64,000 nucleotides of DNA from CANIGN01 sp041391385 (lineage in GTDB: Bacteria > Bdellovibrionota > UBA2428): positions 372,001 to 436,000 of the forward strand of contig JAWKOD010000002.1 of NCBI GenBank assembly GCA_041391385.1, written 5' to 3'. Positions 61,183 through 64,000 of the stretch are shown here, one piece after another. Below the pieces are notes generated by a model. It was not told where the DNA came from. It saw only the letters and a list, made by a program, of their open reading frames with translations, and did not search any database. The translations under genes and the position numbers were made by a program. The stretch's first letter is position 1. Every line of letters starts with the position of its first letter.

Positions 61183-63714
61183 GTGCAAACACAAAGATTT
61201 AAATTCATTTTCTTTCTTTTTTCTCTTAGTTTTGTGGCTCACTCGGAAGATCTCAGTGTGCTTACTTTCAACAACGTTGTGCGAAACAGCCAAGGTGTTT
61301 TGAACTGGCACATTCAACAAAAAATAGCTTCGGGAGCAACTCAAGGGCTCATTAAATCTGACTTGTGTTTTGTGAAAGTTTCAAATGGTCAAACTGCTCG
61401 CATAGAACTTTATCAAAAAGCGTGCCCTAGTGATTTGAGCGCCCTTTCTCGCTTTAGAGAAAGCTCAGCATCGTTGCTTGTAAATAGTTTCGAATTAAGT
61501 CTCGCGCTTCAGTCAACTGCGAGCGCCGAGCTCAAAGACTTAGAGGATGAGTATGGAGAAGAGCTTCCTCTTATTAATCAGCGTTTTGTGCAAATAGCTC
61601 GCGAACTTGTTCCTGGAGACTCCCTGGGATCGTTGATCTTCATGAAACTCGGAGATCAAAAAGTAAGTGTTGGTTACGTTGATAATAGGGGCAGGGTTAT
61701 GGAGCTTTGCTCTGGAGCCTGGGAAAACATTTGTTACATGAAGGACGGTGTTTTTAAACTTGGTCAAGAGATTGTAGAGCGCAATTGGGATTCGCAGAAA
61801 AGCGATTGGGAGTGGCCTCGGACTTATGTCGATTTTACAGAGCTTGTTGCAGGCACTGTTTATACAAGAGGAAATGATGATTCTAGAGATCAGGTAATTT
61901 ACATGCTGACGCTTCCTAAAACAGGAAAGCAAGTTCCTATTTCAGAGGAATGGTATCTTTACTTCTCTCTCAACCCCAAAACGCGTCATTTGGTTAAGCT
62001 TGCATTAGACGACAATGGGATTCCATTAAAGAGTATGCGCACCCGAAGTGAATGGAACTACATGACAGCGATTCATCCTATTCATGTATTTAAAACGAAA
62101 AGCCCTGAGGGTGAAGTCTCTTACAGGCTCTATATGGGAGCTTCTGTTTTTTATAATGAAAATTTAGGAATTGAAGAAGCGGACTGTGACATGTCCGAAT
62201 CAGAAGGATTTGAACTTCATAGCCTAAGTGACTTGGATCGGGAACTTTCACCTTTGTCCGATACGGGTGTTTTTAGTGATTTAGAAACTAAGCTTTACTT
62301 CGGTAGTTTCGAGAATGCGATGGAACACAGTAGGGGCTCTCTCAACAAGACATATCCTGCTTCTTTCATAGGGAAGAAAAATAATTCTAATGGGGAAGAT
62401 AATCCACCTGAAGTTTCTCAGCAAAAGTATCTTCCGAATTCTGACTCCGTTAAGGGACTTAAGCTTTTTGGAATGAATGCGGTTGTTGATTTGGGGAATC
62501 GCTTAACTCCCCAAAGTTTTGCTGTAATTAAAGGCGTCTCGGGAGACTATTCACGCTCTTATAGCCCCGAGCAAAAGAAAACATTACAAACAATTTTCAA
62601 TCAGAATATGCTTAAAGAATTTTTGACTTTAGAGAAAACTCCAGAGGGCCGTTATTCACTTCGTTTGGCTGGTTTTAACCCGAATGAAATGCTTGCGACG
62701 AACACCGCTGAATTTGATTTTCAGGGAACTCCTTATTCTCTTAAGTATGATCCCATGGCAGTTACGCGTGTTTGGGCTTCAGGTTCAGAGAGCTTTGCAA
62801 AAACACATATTGCATCTCGTGATACAGCAGAAAGCTTGCGTAAGCTGAAGTTGGTTTTGAGAGGAAAGCGGTACAAGGCTCAGTCAAGTCTCGATAGCTT
62901 GCGAAATGTAGATCGAATTGCAGAAGCTCTATTGATGGGGCAAGAGATAAGTTTAGAAGATAGGGATTGGTATGTTTCACAACTAGATAAAGATTATCGT
63001 TTTGTAGGAAAAAATGTTTTTCAAGCCTTTGGTGTAAGAGGTCGTGGCGATTACCTAACTGATTTGTATCGGAATGTAAGATTTAATACCGTTGCAGATA
63101 TGGGTAAGGAGACCTGGGTTTTTCCTAAATACTATTTGAGAATCTTTTATGAGGGTGAAGAGGAAAAACGAGAAATTGTTGAAGCAGAGGATACAACCTT
63201 AGATTTCTTAAGAGATTTTGTTAAAACCCGTTTGAGTTCTCCAAGTTCTGAAGATCTATTATTTCAAGATAACGAGCTTTTAATTTCGCGTCTTTTAAAT
63301 GATGAGAAATTTTTAGAAACTACGCTGCGTGAAACTAAGACAATTGCGAGTTTTGAACCTAAACTGCAGAAGATAATAGCTTCAGAGGGCTATTTTGAGT
63401 CTTTTAGAAGTTATGCTGAGGTTTTAAAAAGGGTTTCAGTTGCTACTTTAACTCAGTTGCAGTCGATGGGAACCTTAATCGCACGGGCAGATATCTATGC
63501 CTTTTTAAAGCCTTATGCGAGGGTTCAGGATGGCCGTCGCTTTTTGGGGCTTGATACTTCTCGGATCTATACAGATATTAACCAGTGTTACCTTGAGGCT
63601 GATGCTGACATGGAGAAGATCCAAGCATGTTATGAAAAATACTCTGAGCAAGCGAGAACCCTCGATTCACTTTGTACAGAGTTAAGGTTGCCCCAAAGCT
63701 GGGAAATGCGATAA
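61183..63714 (+). CDS. Large hypothetical secreted protein
   Basis: An 843-residue protein starting at GTG with a signal peptide (RFKFIFFLFSLSFVAHS). The sequence alternates beta-rich and helical segments, with an acidic stretch near residue 335 (EEADCDMSESEGFE) and a helical C-terminal third. A promoter-like TTGACT-17-TAGCTT lies upstream (61147-61175). I do not recognise any domain. The next gene is a lipoprotein-like reading frame 9 bases later, probably co-transcribed. Confidence 0.65.
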   Translation: MQTQRFKFIFFLFSLSFVAHSEDLSVLTFNNVVRNSQGVLNWHIQQKIASGATQGLIKSDLCFVKVSNGQTARIELYQKACPSDLSALSRFRESSASLLVNSFELSLALQSTASAELKDLEDEYGEELPLINQRFVQIARELVPGDSLGSLIFMKLGDQKVSVGYVDNRGRVMELCSGAWENICYMKDGVFKLGQEIVERNWDSQKSDWEWPRTYVDFTELVAGTVYTRGNDDSRDQVIYMLTLPKTGKQVPISEEWYLYFSLNPKTRHLVKLALDDNGIPLKSMRTRSEWNYMTAIHPIHVFKTKSPEGEVSYRLYMGASVFYNENLGIEEADCDMSESEGFELHSLSDLDRELSPLSDTGVFSDLETKLYFGSFENAMEHSRGSLNKTYPASFIGKKNNSNGEDNPPEVSQQKYLPNSDSVKGLKLFGMNAVVDLGNRLTPQSFAVIKGVSGDYSRSYSPEQKKTLQTIFNQNMLKEFLTLEKTPEGRYSLRLAGFNPNEMLATNTAEFDFQGTPYSLKYDPMAVTRVWASGSESFAKTHIASRDTAESLRKLKLVLRGKRYKAQSSLDSLRNVDRIAEALLMGQEISLEDRDWYVSQLDKDYRFVGKNVFQAFGVRGRGDYLTDLYRNVRFNTVADMGKETWVFPKYYLRIFYEGEEEKREIVEAEDTTLDFLRDFVKTRLSSPSSEDLLFQDNELLISRLLNDEKFLETTLRETKTIASFEPKLQKIIASEGYFESFRSYAEVLKRVSVATLTQLQSMGTLIARADIYAFLKPYARVQDGRRFLGLDTSRIYTDINQCYLEADADMEKIQACYEKYSEQARTLDSLCTELRLPQSWEMR

Positions 63715-63723
63715 ATCTAGTAC

Positions 63724-64000
63724 ATGAGGAATTGGCAAGTATCTAAGCTTCTTATTGTGGGGCTTTCTTTACTTGCATTCATGCAATGCGATCGCTTTAA
63801 GAAAAAAGAAAAAAAGATCTCTCCATTTTTTCATGTCTACGTTCCACTCGAAGATGAATATTCTCTTTTAAAAAAAGGGCTCGTTTCAATTATTGAACTT
63901 TCATTTAAATCCCCTAATATTTTTGTGGAAGAGGGATTGTCTGATCGTTATGAAATACCTCCTTTTGAGGATTGGATAACGAAAGCAGATGCTGAGGCAA
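63724..64000 (+). CDS. Lipoprotein-like hypothetical protein, 3' end outside window
   Basis: An open frame from ATG 63724 with an export signal (LLIVGLSLLAFMQC; Gln before Cys, an atypical lipobox) followed by a basic stretch (RFKKKEKK) and VYVPLEDEYSLLKKG. The frame remains open to the last base. It begins 9 bases after the large secreted gene. The visible part resembles the start of an extracellular solute-binding protein, but this is too short to be sure. Confidence 0.55.
   Translation, partial: MRNWQVSKLLIVGLSLLAFMQCDRFKKKEKKISPFFHVYVPLEDEYSLLKKGLVSIIELSFKSPNIFVEEGLSDRYEIPPFEDWITKADAEA

Overview
The window is chromosomal DNA of a Gram-negative bacterium with moderate-to-low GC. LpxC (lipid A synthesis), Tat and lipoprotein signals and outer-membrane beta-barrels show an outer membrane. 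A TIGR02147-type regulator, an OMP/TPR pair like those near gliding genes, NtrYX, pilB-pilC-pilS-pilR and many secreted proteins of no known family suggest Bdellovibrionota/Oligoflexia or a related deltaproteobacterial lineage. This placement is inference from gene content; no rRNA is present. I see no phage, insertion sequence, CRISPR array or toxin-antitoxin island.

Layout: 1-6.9 kb holds a broken hypothetical gene, a secreted trypsin-like protease, a lipoprotein with twelve FG-GAP repeats and an EamA exporter. 7-10.7 kb is a phnD-phnC-phnE uptake operon followed by a HAD phosphatase. 10.7-12.9 kb holds etfB-etfA and a DUF2780-like gene. 13-19.7 kb is pilB-pilC-pilS-pilR. 19.7-22.1 kb has an LtaS-like phosphotransferase and a pilin with a clear terminator. 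22.2-26.4 kb has lexA with a palindrome over its start codon, a GC-rich structured spacer, and an ECF sigma/anti-sigma operon ending in a DUF3106-type repeat protein. 26.6-29.6 kb is the TPR/OMP pair. 29.7-37.6 kb is mostly metabolism: sucC-sucD, an amino-acid ABC importer, OsmC, ndk-mdh, and a TIGR02147 regulator with a secreted partner. 37.7-42.3 kb carries secreted peptidoglycan-enzyme-like proteins and a MoxR ATPase. 42.3-46.1 kb has an RlmM-like methyltransferase, a giant prepilin with a thrombospondin type 1 domain, two tRNAs separated by inverted repeats, and rlmB. 46.1-55 kb is pyrF, ntrX, ntrY, lpxC, ruvB, ruvA, ruvC. 55-64 kb has OsmC, YajQ, a Tat-exported BBE-type flavoprotein, an L,D-transpeptidase-like gene, pyk, an FtsB/DivIC-like gene and two secreted unknowns.

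Together the genes look like a core chromosome segment (TCA cycle, ETF, recombination, lipid A, nitrogen-type two-component control) interspersed with surface, adhesion and wall-remodelling functions. Four loci (1-1831, 39352-40303, 58662-59223, 59297-60749) can be read through only by assuming six single-base indels. Two of these hit a conserved or housekeeping gene (MoxR, pyk), so sequence error is the simplest explanation, with true decay or recoding as alternatives.

I found no clearly new multi-gene system. The most unusual item is the prepilin carrying a TSP1 domain. Next are the large inverted repeat between the tRNAs, the degenerate NtrX ATPase, and the structured spacer behind lexA.
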